Notes under the pieces: generated by a model | What the model saw: the letters and a program-made list of their open reading frames with translations, nothing else | Told to the model about the DNA's origin: nothing | Database searches by the model: none | Made by a program: the position numbers and the translations under genes | In this document: piece by piece, positions 51,738-61,213 of the stretch | How the letters are laid out: each line of letters opens with the position of its first letter | How positions within the stretch are numbered: position 1 is the first letter of the stretch | NCBI GenBank assembly: GCA_025210745.1 | Contig: JAOARC010000037.1 | Coordinates: forward strand, 1-64,000 | DNA length: 64,000 nucleotides | Direction of reading: 5' to 3' | DNA from: Bacteriovoracaceae bacterium | GTDB taxonomy: Bacteria; Bdellovibrionota; Bacteriovoracia; Bacteriovoracales; Bacteriovoracaceae

Positions 51738-52652
51738 TTACAATTTATATCTATCGTAAACACTTGTCCATCTCTTAAAAGCTTGTTTTGCAGCAGCTTT
51801 AATTCGACTGTCTTTCCACCTTGTTTGTTGCTGACCTGTTTTTTCAAGCCTTTCCATATCATTTGGCTCCCAATAATACATTGAAGTATACTGAATAAAA
51901 CACCACTCATTATAATTTCTGTAATTTTTAGTAAACTCACTATAATGAACAAAGTGCTTACAATTATATCTTTTATTAGGTATTTGCTTCGTAAAAAAGT
52001 TTTCCCACTCTAAAGCTGTAACTGGCTTAGATAAAAACTGTCTATCCATAGCAATATATTTATCCCCTACTTTAACCATTGGAGCAATATGAAACCACCA
52101 CTTAGAGTTCTTAATATTTTCTCTATATTTCTTAGAGTAATAAATTAAGATCTTCATAGAATTGATTCTATAATAGTCAGACATATGCTTGGCCCAAATA
52201 TAAGCTCTATTAAAACACTCTGATCTTTTCTTTGTCTTTCCAACTGATCTTAAAGAAGAAAAAACTTTCTTTGCCTTTTCCATTGTTCCAAGATCTGTTG
52301 GTGTATAATTATCCATTGGAGTTGGTTTATTAGTGATATTCATATTTTCAATTAATTCACCAGTCGTTAAAAGAGTTACATCTGTCACTTCTTCAATTTT
52401 ATTTAAGACATTTAAACCAAAAGTTGTTCCATTTAAATCAAGTTCAACTTCAGCACCAGAATCTCTAGCAACTGCTAATCTATCGATAAGCTCATAGTTT
52501 TCTCTATTAACTTTAAAGATTCTTCCGTTATAAGTTGCAAGTACATCTAATGACTTCTCATCACCGTTGTCTTCAATATCAACGATTTGTGTATTTACAG
52601 TGAATGCAAACGAACTTGCTGTCACTAATAAACCTAATAATATAAGTTTCAT
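51738..52652 (-). CDS. Exported protein-glutaminase-like deamidase
   Basis: 304 residues. Signal peptide (1-16), a pro-region of about 110 residues, and a C-terminal domain with the protein-glutaminase pattern: SECFNRAYIWAKHM (Cys146), KWWFHIAPMVKV (His188) and YIAMDRQF (Asp203), i.e. a Cys-His-Asp triad in the right order and spacing. The family converts Gln side chains in proteins to Glu. It is likely secreted as a proenzyme. A strong terminator follows the stop. The assignment is by motif. Confidence 0.65.
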   Translation of the reverse strand: MKLILLGLLVTASSFAFTVNTQIVDIEDNGDEKSLDVLATYNGRIFKVNRENYELIDRLAVARDSGAEVELDLNGTTFGLNVLNKIEEVTDVTLLTTGELIENMNITNKPTPMDNYTPTDLGTMEKAKKVFSSLRSVGKTKKRSECFNRAYIWAKHMSDYYRINSMKILIYYSKKYRENIKNSKWWFHIAPMVKVGDKYIAMDRQFLSKPVTALEWENFFTKQIPNKRYNCKHFVHYSEFTKNYRNYNEWCFIQYTSMYYWEPNDMERLEKTGQQQTRWKDSRIKAAAKQAFKRWTSVYDRYKL

Positions 52653-52705
52653 AATCTCTCCTAAAAGAATTTATTCAATTTAAAGATGATAAACTATGAT
52701 TTTTG

Positions 52706-52716
52706 ATACTTACGGT
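52706..52716 (-). promoter_or_regulatory. ACCGTAA motif upstream of the glutaminase-like gene
   Basis: ATACTTACGGT on the plus strand. A near copy, ATACTTTACGGT, lies upstream of the exported HELIY-motif gene at 54216-54227, and both have TTTACCC some 25-35 bases further upstream on the minus strand. A shared promoter or operator is possible. Confidence 0.3.
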
Positions 52717-52761
52717 CAAAGAGAAGATTCAAATGGGGTAAAATCTATATATGCGCGGAGC

Positions 52762-52790
52762 AAAAAGCCCTCAAAATAAGGGCTTTTTTT
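52762..52790. terminator. Terminator of the HELIY-motif protein gene
   Basis: AAAAAGCCCT (52762-52771) and AGGGCTTTTT (52779-52788) pair over 10 bp around a 7-base loop; T run on the plus strand to 52790 and five T on the minus strand. It begins 4 bases after the stop of the minus-strand gene. Confidence 0.8.
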
Positions 52791-52794
52791 AATA

Positions 52795-54186
52795 CTACTT
52801 TACGATATTATTTAACTGTAACGGATCATAACAAACATGATCTGCTAACTTCAATTCTGGTATGGAAATATCTGTATTTACATCAGAAGTACAAATAGTT
52901 CCTTGAAGAACTGACCAAAGATGCTCTTCAACAAATTCTTCTTCACTTTGTGATGAGGATTTTAAATAGAATTCATTCATACCATCAGAGTTTTCAAAAC
53001 TTGCACTTTTCCACATATCAACATGATACTGAACTCTTGCTAAATCTTTTTGATCAATAAATGTATGCTTTTTAAGAGACTCTTCAATTAAACCTGTTTG
53101 AAAAAGCTCCAATCTACTTTCAAATGAATACTTCAGCTCGTTATAAAAATCTGTATAGAACTTCTTTTTAAACTTTTCTAAAGTCTCTTGTTCATCACAT
53201 TTTACTTCTTTCATTATAATATCAATAAATATTGGATCTAGCATTTGAGAAGGATCATAGATATATTCGCATCTATTTTCTATAAAGTCTGTAAACTGAA
53301 CTTTAAAGTCAATATACTTTTGATCAATCATCATCTCATTTAAGCTCGTAAGACTATTTTGCCTAAAATGTTCAAGATAAAACTTTATATACATCACAAT
53401 TGAAGATGATCCATATCGATTACTATAAGTATCCTTATCTCCCATTAAACCTAAGTTATACAAACTTTCTGTAACACTTCTTTCAGTAATAGAGGTATGC
53501 TTAGAAACAAGATTAGCTAGAACCTTTCTTGTAGCAAAAGACTCCTTAAAGCTATAGTGCTTTCTTGTTACTGCATAAATAAGCTCATGCAGTATTAAAG
53601 AAGCTTGAGATTGTAATGAATGTTTAGGATGAAAAAATAATCTTTCATCAATATGCACTTCATAATGCTCTTTAAAGTTTACCTGTGCAGCCATTGTTGA
53701 GATAATACAATGATTATTAGGCAAAGTAACTTCCCCTAAATCATTTTGATATTGAACAGCAAAATCATGAAACATAATATTACTATCTGGGATTAGTTTT
53801 TTACCTTCATCAACTATAAAAGCCATAGATAAATTTATTTTTTTATATCTATCAGAAAGTCTTGAAAAGTAATCATAAAAGTTCTCATCTTTTTTAACTT
53901 CTATTATTTTGACCCTATTTTGTAAAAGACCTCTTTTCTTTTTAGCTTCATATAAATCAAAAAGTTCAATCGTATCAATATGCTCTAAAAATTTTGTTGG
54001 GATTGTATTATTGTTCTTCTTCACTTCATCTATAATATCAATAACAACTTCACCTTCAGTAATAACACCAGATTTAAAACAAACTAATGCATTTCCACCA
54101 CCAGAAGCCCAATCTCCCATAGATCTATCAAGCATGCCATAGCTACTAAAACTTCCTATTAAAATAACTAATAATAACATTTTCAT
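52795..54186 (-). CDS. Exported protein with GGGNALVC N-terminus and HELIY motif
   Basis: 463 residues from ATG 54186, which has AAGGAGAG upstream; in-frame ATGs before it lack such support. Signal peptide (about 1-16), then WASGGGNALVCFK, matching GNGGDAIVCYK in the 33593-35113 protein. Both share ID..(L/I)F...LILHEL(L/I)Y. The rest is helical and charged. The His-Glu motif suggests a metallohydrolase relationship but the second zinc His is not at the HExxH place. It is divergent from a TIGR02147-like gene 108 bases away. Confidence 0.7.
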   Translation of the reverse strand: MKMLLLVILIGSFSSYGMLDRSMGDWASGGGNALVCFKSGVITEGEVVIDIIDEVKKNNNTIPTKFLEHIDTIELFDLYEAKKKRGLLQNRVKIIEVKKDENFYDYFSRLSDRYKKINLSMAFIVDEGKKLIPDSNIMFHDFAVQYQNDLGEVTLPNNHCIISTMAAQVNFKEHYEVHIDERLFFHPKHSLQSQASLILHELIYAVTRKHYSFKESFATRKVLANLVSKHTSITERSVTESLYNLGLMGDKDTYSNRYGSSSIVMYIKFYLEHFRQNSLTSLNEMMIDQKYIDFKVQFTDFIENRCEYIYDPSQMLDPIFIDIIMKEVKCDEQETLEKFKKKFYTDFYNELKYSFESRLELFQTGLIEESLKKHTFIDQKDLARVQYHVDMWKSASFENSDGMNEFYLKSSSQSEEEFVEEHLWSVLQGTICTSDVNTDISIPELKLADHVCYDPLQLNNIVK

Positions 54187-54215
54187 AAAATTCTCTCCTT
54201 TAATTTCTATACTAT

Positions 54216-54227
54216 ATACTTTACGGT
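54216..54227 (-). promoter_or_regulatory. ACCGTAA motif upstream of the HELIY-motif gene
   Basis: ATACTTTACGGT (plus strand) in the 108-bp divergent region shared with the TIGR02147-like gene. It resembles the site at 52706-52716. It could be a regulator or sigma-factor site. Confidence 0.3.
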
Positions 54228-54294
54228 TATTAAAGATTTGGGTAAATTGAAAAGAAATTAAAAAAAACACAAAAGTTCATTTTTAGGAAACAAA

Positions 54295-55116
54295 ATGAGA
54301 AATATATATGAATATAAGTCTATAAATAAAATCATAGAGGCTTATATAAAACATCAAGCCTTTTTAGGTCAAAAAACAACCCAGAGCAGTATTTCTAATG
54401 CGCTCAATATGCAAAAATCATATTTTTCTAAAATTATGTCACAGAATGCGTTTTTAAATAAGGATCAAGTATACCTTTTATCAAAAGTTTTAAAACTAGA
54501 TGAAAAAGAATTCAGCTATTTAAATCTTATTTGTGATTATGAAAAAAGTGGTATTGCAGCTTACAAAAGCGAGCTTTTAAAAAAAATTGATGCTATTTCA
54601 AATAAGAATACACAATCAGAAAAATATCTTTCTAAAAAAAATACAGCAATAACCACTGAGGGAATCAATCGTTACTACTCAGATGAATATTCTCAGCTCA
54701 TTCATCTTTGTCTAGGTATAAAAAGGTTTCAAGCTGAACCTAAAAAACTTATTAGTCTTTTTAAAATAAATGAAAAAAAATACCTAAAAATAATTAAGAA
54801 CTTAGAAGAACTTAATCTTATTCAAGTTAATGAAAAAAACATAAAGCTTATAAGTTCAAATCTACACTTAAGTAGAGAATCCAACTTATTTTCTTCTTGG
54901 TATAAAACTAATAAACTAAATGTACTAAGTAAACTTGATAGCCTAGATGATGAAGAAAAATATAATTTCATTGCTAACTTTAGCTGTGATCAAGAATCAA
55001 AAGAAAAAATTAGAGTTGAGTTCTTATCTTTTTTAAAAAAGGTTGAAAAAATTGTAAAAGATGCTCCTGCAAAAGAGCTTTATCACCTTGGCTTTGACCT
55101 TATAAAATGGACATAA
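54295..55116 (+). CDS. TIGR02147-like regulator
   Basis: 273 residues. N-terminal helix-turn-helix (SSISNALNMQKSYFSKIMSQ, about 32-51) followed by LSKVLKLDEKEFSYLNLICDYE, parallel to LNSYFSFNAKEQEYFEGLV in the 35097-35951 protein. A winged-helix segment (IIKNLEELNLIQVN) and a C-terminal SFL...FDLI helix complete the DUF4423-like half. It diverges from the exported HELIY-motif gene. Control of that neighbour is inferred. Confidence 0.65.
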   Translation: MRNIYEYKSINKIIEAYIKHQAFLGQKTTQSSISNALNMQKSYFSKIMSQNAFLNKDQVYLLSKVLKLDEKEFSYLNLICDYEKSGIAAYKSELLKKIDAISNKNTQSEKYLSKKNTAITTEGINRYYSDEYSQLIHLCLGIKRFQAEPKKLISLFKINEKKYLKIIKNLEELNLIQVNEKNIKLISSNLHLSRESNLFSSWYKTNKLNVLSKLDSLDDEEKYNFIANFSCDQESKEKIRVEFLSFLKKVEKIVKDAPAKELYHLGFDLIKWT

Positions 55117-55141
55117 AAAGCCCTGAAAATGATCAGGGCTT
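55115..55141 (-). terminator. Terminator of the trypsin-like gene
   Basis: AAGCCCTGA and TCAGGGCTT (minus strand, 55141-55133 and 55126-55118) pair over 9 bp around TCATTT, then three more T to 55115. It lies 24 bases past the trypsin-like stop and overlaps the stop of the convergent regulator gene, so one hairpin may serve both. Confidence 0.75.
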
Positions 55142-55165
55142 AAAAACATATTTGTGTATTTTAAA

Positions 55166-55939
55166 TTATTTAGAGTGTTTTTTCATTGTTTTTGTAATCC
55201 ATTTATTACCATAAGATACTTTTGAATAAATTCCATATTTATCTTTTCTTGCACACCCTCTTCCCCAGCTAACAACACCAACGAGAACTTGCTCTCCATT
55301 AGCTCCAATAACAGTCATTGGTCCTCCAGAATCTCCTTGGCAAGCATCTTTACCACCTTCATCAAGTCCAGCAGCAAGCATTGATTCATCTACACGTCCA
55401 TCATAAGAAATTGGTCTATTAGCTCTTTCATTTGAAACAATTGGAACCTCAACATATCTTAAATCTAAAGATGTACTTCCGCTCTCAAAAGTTCTTCCCC
55501 ATCCATAAACGGTTGCAATAGTACCTGGTGACTGTAATCCATCTTTGTCAAATTTTTCATCAGCTAATTGAACCGCTTTAATATTAATATCATTTACTGG
55601 AAGCTCTCCCTTAACTTTTACTAATGCAAAGTCATGAGTTAGCTTTCTTGAGTTGTACTTTGGATGAACAATAACTTTTTCAACTTCAAACTCAACTCTG
55701 TCATTATTACTATAATCCAAGACACCAACAAAACCTCCAAGACCAAGAACACTTTTGCAATGAGCAGCACTTAAAATCCATTTTTTACTGATAATGGAAC
55801 CTCCACACCCTCTTTTAAATTTAACAGCAAAAGGTGCTTTTTCTATACTATCAAGAACTTCACCGCCAACTATTTTTTCTTTTGTAAATGCAGAAAATGA
55901 AATAAGGAAACAAGATATAATCATACTGATTTTAAACAA
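55166..55939 (-). CDS. Exported trypsin-like (S1) serine protease
   Basis: 257 residues from TTG 55939, preferred because GGAGG lies five bases upstream and overlaps the ATG at 55951. Signal peptide (about 1-20), then IVGGEV, the typical activation site after a Lys. Catalytic His in SAAHC, Asp in THDFALVKV, Ser in GDSGGPM; Asp in the KDACQGDSGG specificity-pocket region suggests Lys/Arg preference. Short pro-segment (TKEK). Likely secreted digestive protease. Confidence 0.92.
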   Translation of the reverse strand: MFKISMIISCFLISFSAFTKEKIVGGEVLDSIEKAPFAVKFKRGCGGSIISKKWILSAAHCKSVLGLGGFVGVLDYSNNDRVEFEVEKVIVHPKYNSRKLTHDFALVKVKGELPVNDINIKAVQLADEKFDKDGLQSPGTIATVYGWGRTFESGSTSLDLRYVEVPIVSNERANRPISYDGRVDESMLAAGLDEGGKDACQGDSGGPMTVIGANGEQVLVGVVSWGRGCARKDKYGIYSKVSYGNKWITKTMKKHSK

Positions 55940-56047
55940 AATTACCTCCATGTAATTATTAAATTGTAATGAGAATATAATATATTGATCTAAAATAAAT
56001 AGATATGAATAAAATATAAAATTGTATTACTCTTTAAACTGACTTTA

Positions 56048-56842
56048 TCAGTTACTTAATTGCGGGTCTACATTAACTCTTGAACGAACTTTCTTTATCT
56101 CTTCCAGTTTAAGTTCTGCAAATATATATCCCTCTTTTTCTTTTGCATTTGCAAGAACTTTTCCCCAAGGATCAATAATCATAGAATGCCCGTAAGTTGA
56201 GATTTTATCATTATGAATACCAACTTGGTCTGCTGCAACCACATAACTTTGAGTTTCAATGGCCCTTGCTCGCAACAATGTTTCCCAATGCGCCTTTCCT
56301 GTAGGAACTGTAAAGGCCGAAGCTGCAGTAATTAAGTTGACCCCCTCTTTATAAAACTTTCTGTAAATTTCAGAAAATCTAATATCGAAACATATTGATA
56401 AACCAACCTTAAACTCATTATCTAATTTAAACGTTTTTAGACTCTTACCACTAGAATAAACATCACCTTCATCTATTTTAGTATGACCAGCTTCTATTCT
56501 AAATAAATGAATTTTATCATAATAAGCGATTTCATTTCCAAATGGATCAAAACAATAAGCACGATTCATAACTTTACCATTAACTAAAGTTGCAGCTGAT
56601 CCACCTATAAGATATATTTTATTTTCAATTGCTAGCTCTTGAATATTTTTATAATGCTCATTACCCTTTTCAATCAAATAAGGTGTTGATACTGTTCCAT
56701 CCGACATCGAATAAAAAGCTTCTGCAAGAAAAATATACTTTGCATTCTTTTCACTAATCGCCTGTTTAATAAGTTTATCAATTTTTTTTAAATTGACTTT
56801 ATAATCTAAAACAGAACATATTTGAATGATAGCAACTTTCAT
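56048..56842 (-). CDS. Carbon-nitrogen hydrolase (nitrilase family)
   Basis: 264 residues. The Glu-Lys-Cys triad is visible: FLAEAFY (Glu42), YYDKIHLF (Lys110) and LSICFDIRFSE (Cys near 151). The sequence near the Cys fits the Nit/deaminated-glutathione amidase and omega-amidase subgroup, but substrate cannot be fixed. Two bases separate it from the next upstream gene, so they are cotranscribed. Confidence 0.85.
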   Translation of the reverse strand: MKVAIIQICSVLDYKVNLKKIDKLIKQAISEKNAKYIFLAEAFYSMSDGTVSTPYLIEKGNEHYKNIQELAIENKIYLIGGSAATLVNGKVMNRAYCFDPFGNEIAYYDKIHLFRIEAGHTKIDEGDVYSSGKSLKTFKLDNEFKVGLSICFDIRFSEIYRKFYKEGVNLITAASAFTVPTGKAHWETLLRARAIETQSYVVAADQVGIHNDKISTYGHSMIIDPWGKVLANAKEKEGYIFAELKLEEIKKVRSRVNVDPQLSN

Positions 56843-56844
56843 AT

Positions 56845-57453
56845 TTACTCTACTAACAAAGATTTAAAATCAAAAATTTTAGATGAACTAACATGTTTAT
56901 AATTCAAAGACCTCATTTTAAATTCTTCTAACCTTAATACAATTTCTTTTTCTCTATAATACAATCTATTCTTTCTAAAATTTTTCGCAAACTTTAACAG
57001 CTCTGTTTCAATTTCAAAAGGTAATAGACAAATACCTCTAAGTAAATAATTTTCATTCTTATAATTTAGAATTCTTGCACAAAATATATCATTTTCAACA
57101 AGTGTTGCTAATGAGTGTTCTTTGTTTATAACTATTTTTTCATTGGCAAAAAGGTCATGTAAAATATAGCTATCCTTCTTAACCTGTGTCACTTTAAATA
57201 CACTATATCTTACATCATAAAAAGATTTTAATATATCTATATCCAAATCTTTGCTATAAAAATAATCTTCAAATATTTTATTATAATCAAAAATATACCA
57301 GTCATTAAAAGAATTCATTCGAGCTTCGTATTCACTAGAGCTTTCATCAACCTTTCCAGTCAAACTCATAAAAGCCTGTTTTGCACTTATAAGTTCTTCC
57401 CCTTTAGTTTTAAGAATATCTTCTAATACTTCAAAAATTTGCACTTTATTCAT
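56845..57453 (-). CDS. Hypothetical protein between lepA and nitrilase
   Basis: 202 residues from ATG 57453, or one codon longer from TTG 57456; either overlaps the lepA stop. No signal peptide or membrane segment. The central part ([20 protein letters not shown]...[23 protein letters not shown]) looks like a small beta domain, possibly RNA-binding-like, but no family is recognised. The tight junction with lepA suggests a link to translation; this is inference. Confidence 0.6.
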   Translation of the reverse strand: MNKVQIFEVLEDILKTKGEELISAKQAFMSLTGKVDESSSEYEARMNSFNDWYIFDYNKIFEDYFYSKDLDIDILKSFYDVRYSVFKVTQVKKDSYILHDLFANEKIVINKEHSLATLVENDIFCARILNYKNENYLLRGICLLPFEIETELLKFAKNFRKNRLYYREKEIVLRLEEFKMRSLNYKHVSSSKIFDFKSLLVE

Positions 57454-59245
57454 CAACCTTAAGAACTGCTAAGAATGCTTCTTGAGGAATCTCAACATTT
57501 CCAACCATCTTCATTCTCTTCTTACCAGCTTTTTGCTTCTCTAAAAGTTTTCTCTTTCTTGAAACATCCCCACCATAACATTTAGCAAGTACGTTCTTTC
57601 TTAAAGCTTTAACTGTTTCTCTAGCGACAACTTTATTCCCAACAGCTGCTTGAATAGCGATATCAAATTGCTGTCTATCAATAATTTTTCTAAGCTTTCC
57701 AGCAAGATCCTTTCCCTTATAAAAAGAATTTGAATCATGAGTAATTAATGAAAGAGCATCGACTGGATCTCCATTTAAAAGAATATCCAATTTAACTAGT
57801 TTTGAAGCTTGATACTCTTTAAATTCATAATCCATACTTGCATAACCTCTAGTAATCGATTTTAACTGGTCATAAAAGTCAAAAACCATTTCACTTAATG
57901 GAAGATCATACTTAATTTGAACTCTATCACTTGTAATATAATTTAGATCTGTTTGAATCCCTCTTCTTTCTTGGCAAAGCTTAATAATAGCTCCAACAAA
58001 TTCATTTGGAACGTGAATTGAAATATCAACAATTGGCTCTTCAATTTTTTCTACTTTTGCCATATCCGGAAGTTCACTTGGATTGTGAACCATTAACTGC
58101 TCACCATCTTTTGTGCTTACTTTATAACTCACACTTGGAGCCGTTGTAATTAAGGCAAGACCAAATTCTCTTTCTAGTCTTTCTTGAATAATATCCATAT
58201 GCAGTAGACCTAAGAATCCACATCTATAACCAAGGCCTAAGGCCTGTGAACTTTCAGCGTCATATGTAAAAGATGAATCATTTAATGCTAATTTTTCTAA
58301 AGCCTCTTTTAAGTTTTCATAGTCTTCACTTGCAACAGGAAAAATACCGGAAAAAACCATTGGCTTAACTTCTTCATAACCTTCTAAAGATGGAGTATCT
58401 TTTTTCTTATCATGAACAACGGTATCTCCAATCTTAACATCCCTAATATTTTTAATACCACAAATAACCATTCCTACTTCACCAGCAGTTAGTTCTTTTA
58501 TCTCAGTATAAAAAGGAGTGTTAACAGCAAGCTCTAATACTTCATATGATTTATCAGAGTGCTTTAAATAAATCTTTTCTCTTTTCTTTAAAGTTCCTTC
58601 CATCATCCTAACAAGTAAGATAACCCCTCTATATGGATCAAACCATGAATCAAAAATCAATCCTTGTAGAGGTTTTGTTGGATCTCCAGTTGGTGCTGGA
58701 ATTTTAGCAACAATATGCTCTAAAAGATCAGCAACTCCAAGTCCACTTTTAGCTGAAACTTGGGGAGCTTCCATGGCTTCAATACCAACAACTTCTTCGA
58801 TCTCATCTTTTACTCTATCCACATCAGCGTGAGGAAGATCAATCTTATTTAGAACAGGCATGATTTCTAAATCATTTTCAATGGCCATATAAACGTTTGC
58901 TAATGTTTGAGCTTCAACACCTTGAGAAGCATCAACAACTAAAAGTGCTCCATCACATGAAGCTAATGATCTTGAAACCTCATAAGAAAAATCTACGTGA
59001 CCTGGAGTATCGATTAAATTTAAATCGTATTCAATTCCATCTTTAGCTTTATACTTTAATCTTACAGTTTGAGCTTTAATGGTAATTCCACGCTCTTTTT
59101 CTAGATCCATATTATCTAAAAGACGATCAGACATTTCTCTATCTGTAGCAGAGTTTGTTTCTTGAATTAATCTATCTGCAAGAGTCGACTTACCATGATC
59201 AATATGAGCAATAATCGAAAAATTTCGAATTTTTGAGTTATCCAT
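57446..59245 (-). CDS. lepA: Elongation factor 4 (LepA)
   Basis: 599 residues. G motifs: [14 protein letters not shown] (about 13-26), [20 protein letters not shown]. The C-terminal domain ends with [56 protein letters not shown] in shorter visible pieces, the classic LepA tail. It is a ribosome-associated GTPase. It heads a small operon with the unknown gene and the nitrilase. Confidence 0.97.
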   Translation of the reverse strand: MDNSKIRNFSIIAHIDHGKSTLADRLIQETNSATDREMSDRLLDNMDLEKERGITIKAQTVRLKYKAKDGIEYDLNLIDTPGHVDFSYEVSRSLASCDGALLVVDASQGVEAQTLANVYMAIENDLEIMPVLNKIDLPHADVDRVKDEIEEVVGIEAMEAPQVSAKSGLGVADLLEHIVAKIPAPTGDPTKPLQGLIFDSWFDPYRGVILLVRMMEGTLKKREKIYLKHSDKSYEVLELAVNTPFYTEIKELTAGEVGMVICGIKNIRDVKIGDTVVHDKKKDTPSLEGYEEVKPMVFSGIFPVASEDYENLKEALEKLALNDSSFTYDAESSQALGLGYRCGFLGLLHMDIIQERLEREFGLALITTAPSVSYKVSTKDGEQLMVHNPSELPDMAKVEKIEEPIVDISIHVPNEFVGAIIKLCQERRGIQTDLNYITSDRVQIKYDLPLSEMVFDFYDQLKSITRGYASMDYEFKEYQASKLVKLDILLNGDPVDALSLITHDSNSFYKGKDLAGKLRKIIDRQQFDIAIQAAVGNKVVARETVKALRKNVLAKCYGGDVSRKRKLLEKQKAGKKRMKMVGNVEIPQEAFLAVLKVDE

Positions 59246-59329
59246 CTTATCCTTACTTTATTTAAGAAAATTAATGGATATACACTACCTTGAATAAAGT
59301 CCTAAGTCACTAAAAACGCAGCGCAAAAT

Positions 59330-60508
59330 CTATGCGAACATTTCTTCAGAAAGGATCATAAGATAGTAATCTCCAGAGCTTTCTTTTGCTCTAATTGGGA
59401 TAACGTTAGCAAATCCGTTGAAAATCTCTTCTTCTTTTTCAACTTCAACTATTTGTCCACTTTCATCTTCTTCTTGAGACTTTATTTTATGACTAATAAT
59501 GACCTCAGCATTATCAATTTTAGATCTTCTCTTAAGAGCAAGCTTATATGCATCGGTTATCGATGGAGGAATAATTGTATCTTCCATATTTTTCTTAAGA
59601 ACACTTTCACTTTCCACATTTAGAAGTCTATACATTTGATTATTTAGATATATAAGTTCACCATCTGCATTTGCTAAAAGAACATTCTTTTTAATCATAC
59701 TTGCTAAGATATCAAATTTTCTATGTTCTACAGAAATCCTATCTGTCCTTAATTCTTCAAAATGCTTCATACTTGAAATCATTTTATTGAGTTCTCTAGC
59801 GAGCTCACCTATTTCATCATCCTGGTTATAATAAATAGAAACATCAAAATTACAATCTTGAAGTTCTCTTACAGCATCATTAATTTTTTTAAATGGAAGA
59901 GCTATTTTCCCAGGAATAACAAGACTCATAAGCATTGTGAATAAAAAAGTTATAATTAAGATAATCAACATATATCTTCTTGTCTCAACAATAATTTCTT
60001 TTATTTGCTTATCTCTTTGTTCATTTTGATAATATTGCATATCTTGAAACTCAGAAAACGCTTCCAGGATTTTATCCGCAAGTTCACCAATTGTAGATAT
60101 CCCTGCTTTATCCTTAGTATTAAAAAGAGAGACTTTACTCAAAAGTGTTTTTAAAGAGTCTACATAACCAATCATTTTAGAAATTGTTTTTTTAACTTCA
60201 ACTTCTGTATAAAAAGAATCTAACCTTTGTAGCTGAGATTGAAAACCTTCAGCTAATCCATTAAGTTTATCCAAGTCATCTTCAGTCGACTTATTAGAAA
60301 TAATCTTTTTTTGCATTTTAAGTATCGAAACTGCTGAAATTCGAACTTCATCTGTAAGTAAACTAATCTGACTTGAGTTGCTTGTAATTGATTGAATTTG
60401 CTTATTTAGAGAATTTAAATAATAAAAAACTGTAAATCCAATAATTAAAACCATTAGGTTTGAACCAATAAAGCTTGCTGCAATTCTCTTTTTAAGTGAT
60501 AAGTTCAT
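59330..60508 (-). CDS. HAMP-PAS membrane sensor without output domain
   Basis: 392 residues. Membrane helix 1 (about 10-30), a helical periplasmic domain (about 31-177), membrane helix 2 (about 178-198), HAMP (about 199-250, with IALPFKKINDAVREL and DDEIGELARELNKM), and a PAS-like domain (about 258-388, VLLANADGELIYLN). It ends there: no kinase, GGDEF or methyl-accepting region. It lies 6 bases after the potassium-channel regulator gene, so it may sense or modulate that system. This is inference. Confidence 0.75.
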   Translation of the reverse strand: MNLSLKKRIAASFIGSNLMVLIIGFTVFYYLNSLNKQIQSITSNSSQISLLTDEVRISAVSILKMQKKIISNKSTEDDLDKLNGLAEGFQSQLQRLDSFYTEVEVKKTISKMIGYVDSLKTLLSKVSLFNTKDKAGISTIGELADKILEAFSEFQDMQYYQNEQRDKQIKEIIVETRRYMLIILIITFLFTMLMSLVIPGKIALPFKKINDAVRELQDCNFDVSIYYNQDDEIGELARELNKMISSMKHFEELRTDRISVEHRKFDILASMIKKNVLLANADGELIYLNNQMYRLLNVESESVLKKNMEDTIIPPSITDAYKLALKRRSKIDNAEVIISHKIKSQEEDESGQIVEVEKEEEIFNGFANVIPIRAKESSGDYYLMILSEEMFA

Positions 60509-60514
60509 TCTTTT

Positions 60515-61210
60515 TTATCCTTCATCTAAATCTGAAAATAGTTTTTTAAAATTCTTTTCACTACCAACTAAAACAACGATATCATCGGCTTCAATTACAT
60601 CCATTGGCAAAGGTGAATCATTAACCTCGACACGAAATGAAGACTTTCCATCTTCGTTTATATAAGGAACTCTTTTTTGAAGAGCTACAATATTTAGAGA
60701 GTAACTTTGTCTAATTTGACTCTCAACTAAAGTTTTTCCTTCAAATTTTTTTCCTAGTTTTAACTCAACAAGAGAATATCCTGCTGCAAAATCATATCTT
60801 TGTAAAACGTGAGGAGCTGCAATCCTTGTAGCTATAATCTCTCCCATATCCTCTTCAACCTTAATAGTTTCACTCGCACCAATTTCTTTTAAAACATGCT
60901 CATGAAGAGCATTCGTTGCTCTTGCTAAAATCTTTCCAACTCCCATCTTTCTAAGCATGGTAACTGCCAAGATACTCATTTCCGTGCTATCTCCGATAGC
61001 AACAATAGCAACATCAACTTCTGAAATATTAGTTGACCTTACTGATTTTTCATCTGTTACATCTAGACAAATGGCATGAGTCACTCTATCTTTCATTTTT
61101 TCAACAAGTTCTGCATTTTTATCAATAGCAATAACCTCCGCCCCCTTTTCAGCAAGCCTAGTTGCAGTTTTTGCACCAAATGTTCCAAGTCCAATTACAG
61201 TCACAATCAT
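60515..61210 (-). CDS. Ktr/Trk potassium uptake regulatory subunit
   Basis: 231 residues: an RCK_N domain with the Rossmann motif IGLGTFGAKTATRLAEKG and IAIDKN acidic end, then an RCK_C domain (about 140-225). Size fits KtrA, which binds ATP/NAD and gates KtrB; full TrkA proteins are double length. It lies between the channel gene (3 bases before) and the HAMP-PAS gene. Confidence 0.9.
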   Translation of the reverse strand: MIVTVIGLGTFGAKTATRLAEKGAEVIAIDKNAELVEKMKDRVTHAICLDVTDEKSVRSTNISEVDVAIVAIGDSTEMSILAVTMLRKMGVGKILARATNALHEHVLKEIGASETIKVEEDMGEIIATRIAAPHVLQRYDFAAGYSLVELKLGKKFEGKTLVESQIRQSYSLNIVALQKRVPYINEDGKSSFRVEVNDSPLPMDVIEADDIVVLVGSEKNFKKLFSDLDEG

Positions 61211-61213
61211 AAT

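Noticed and set aside
51665..51952. 95-codon minus-strand frame
   Set aside because: Lies out of frame within the glutaminase-like gene and across its terminator; no ribosome-binding site; shadow frame.
59308..59332. Terminator after the HAMP-PAS gene
   Set aside because: CGCA/TGCG can pair over only 4 bp with a 12-base loop before TTTTT; too weak to call.
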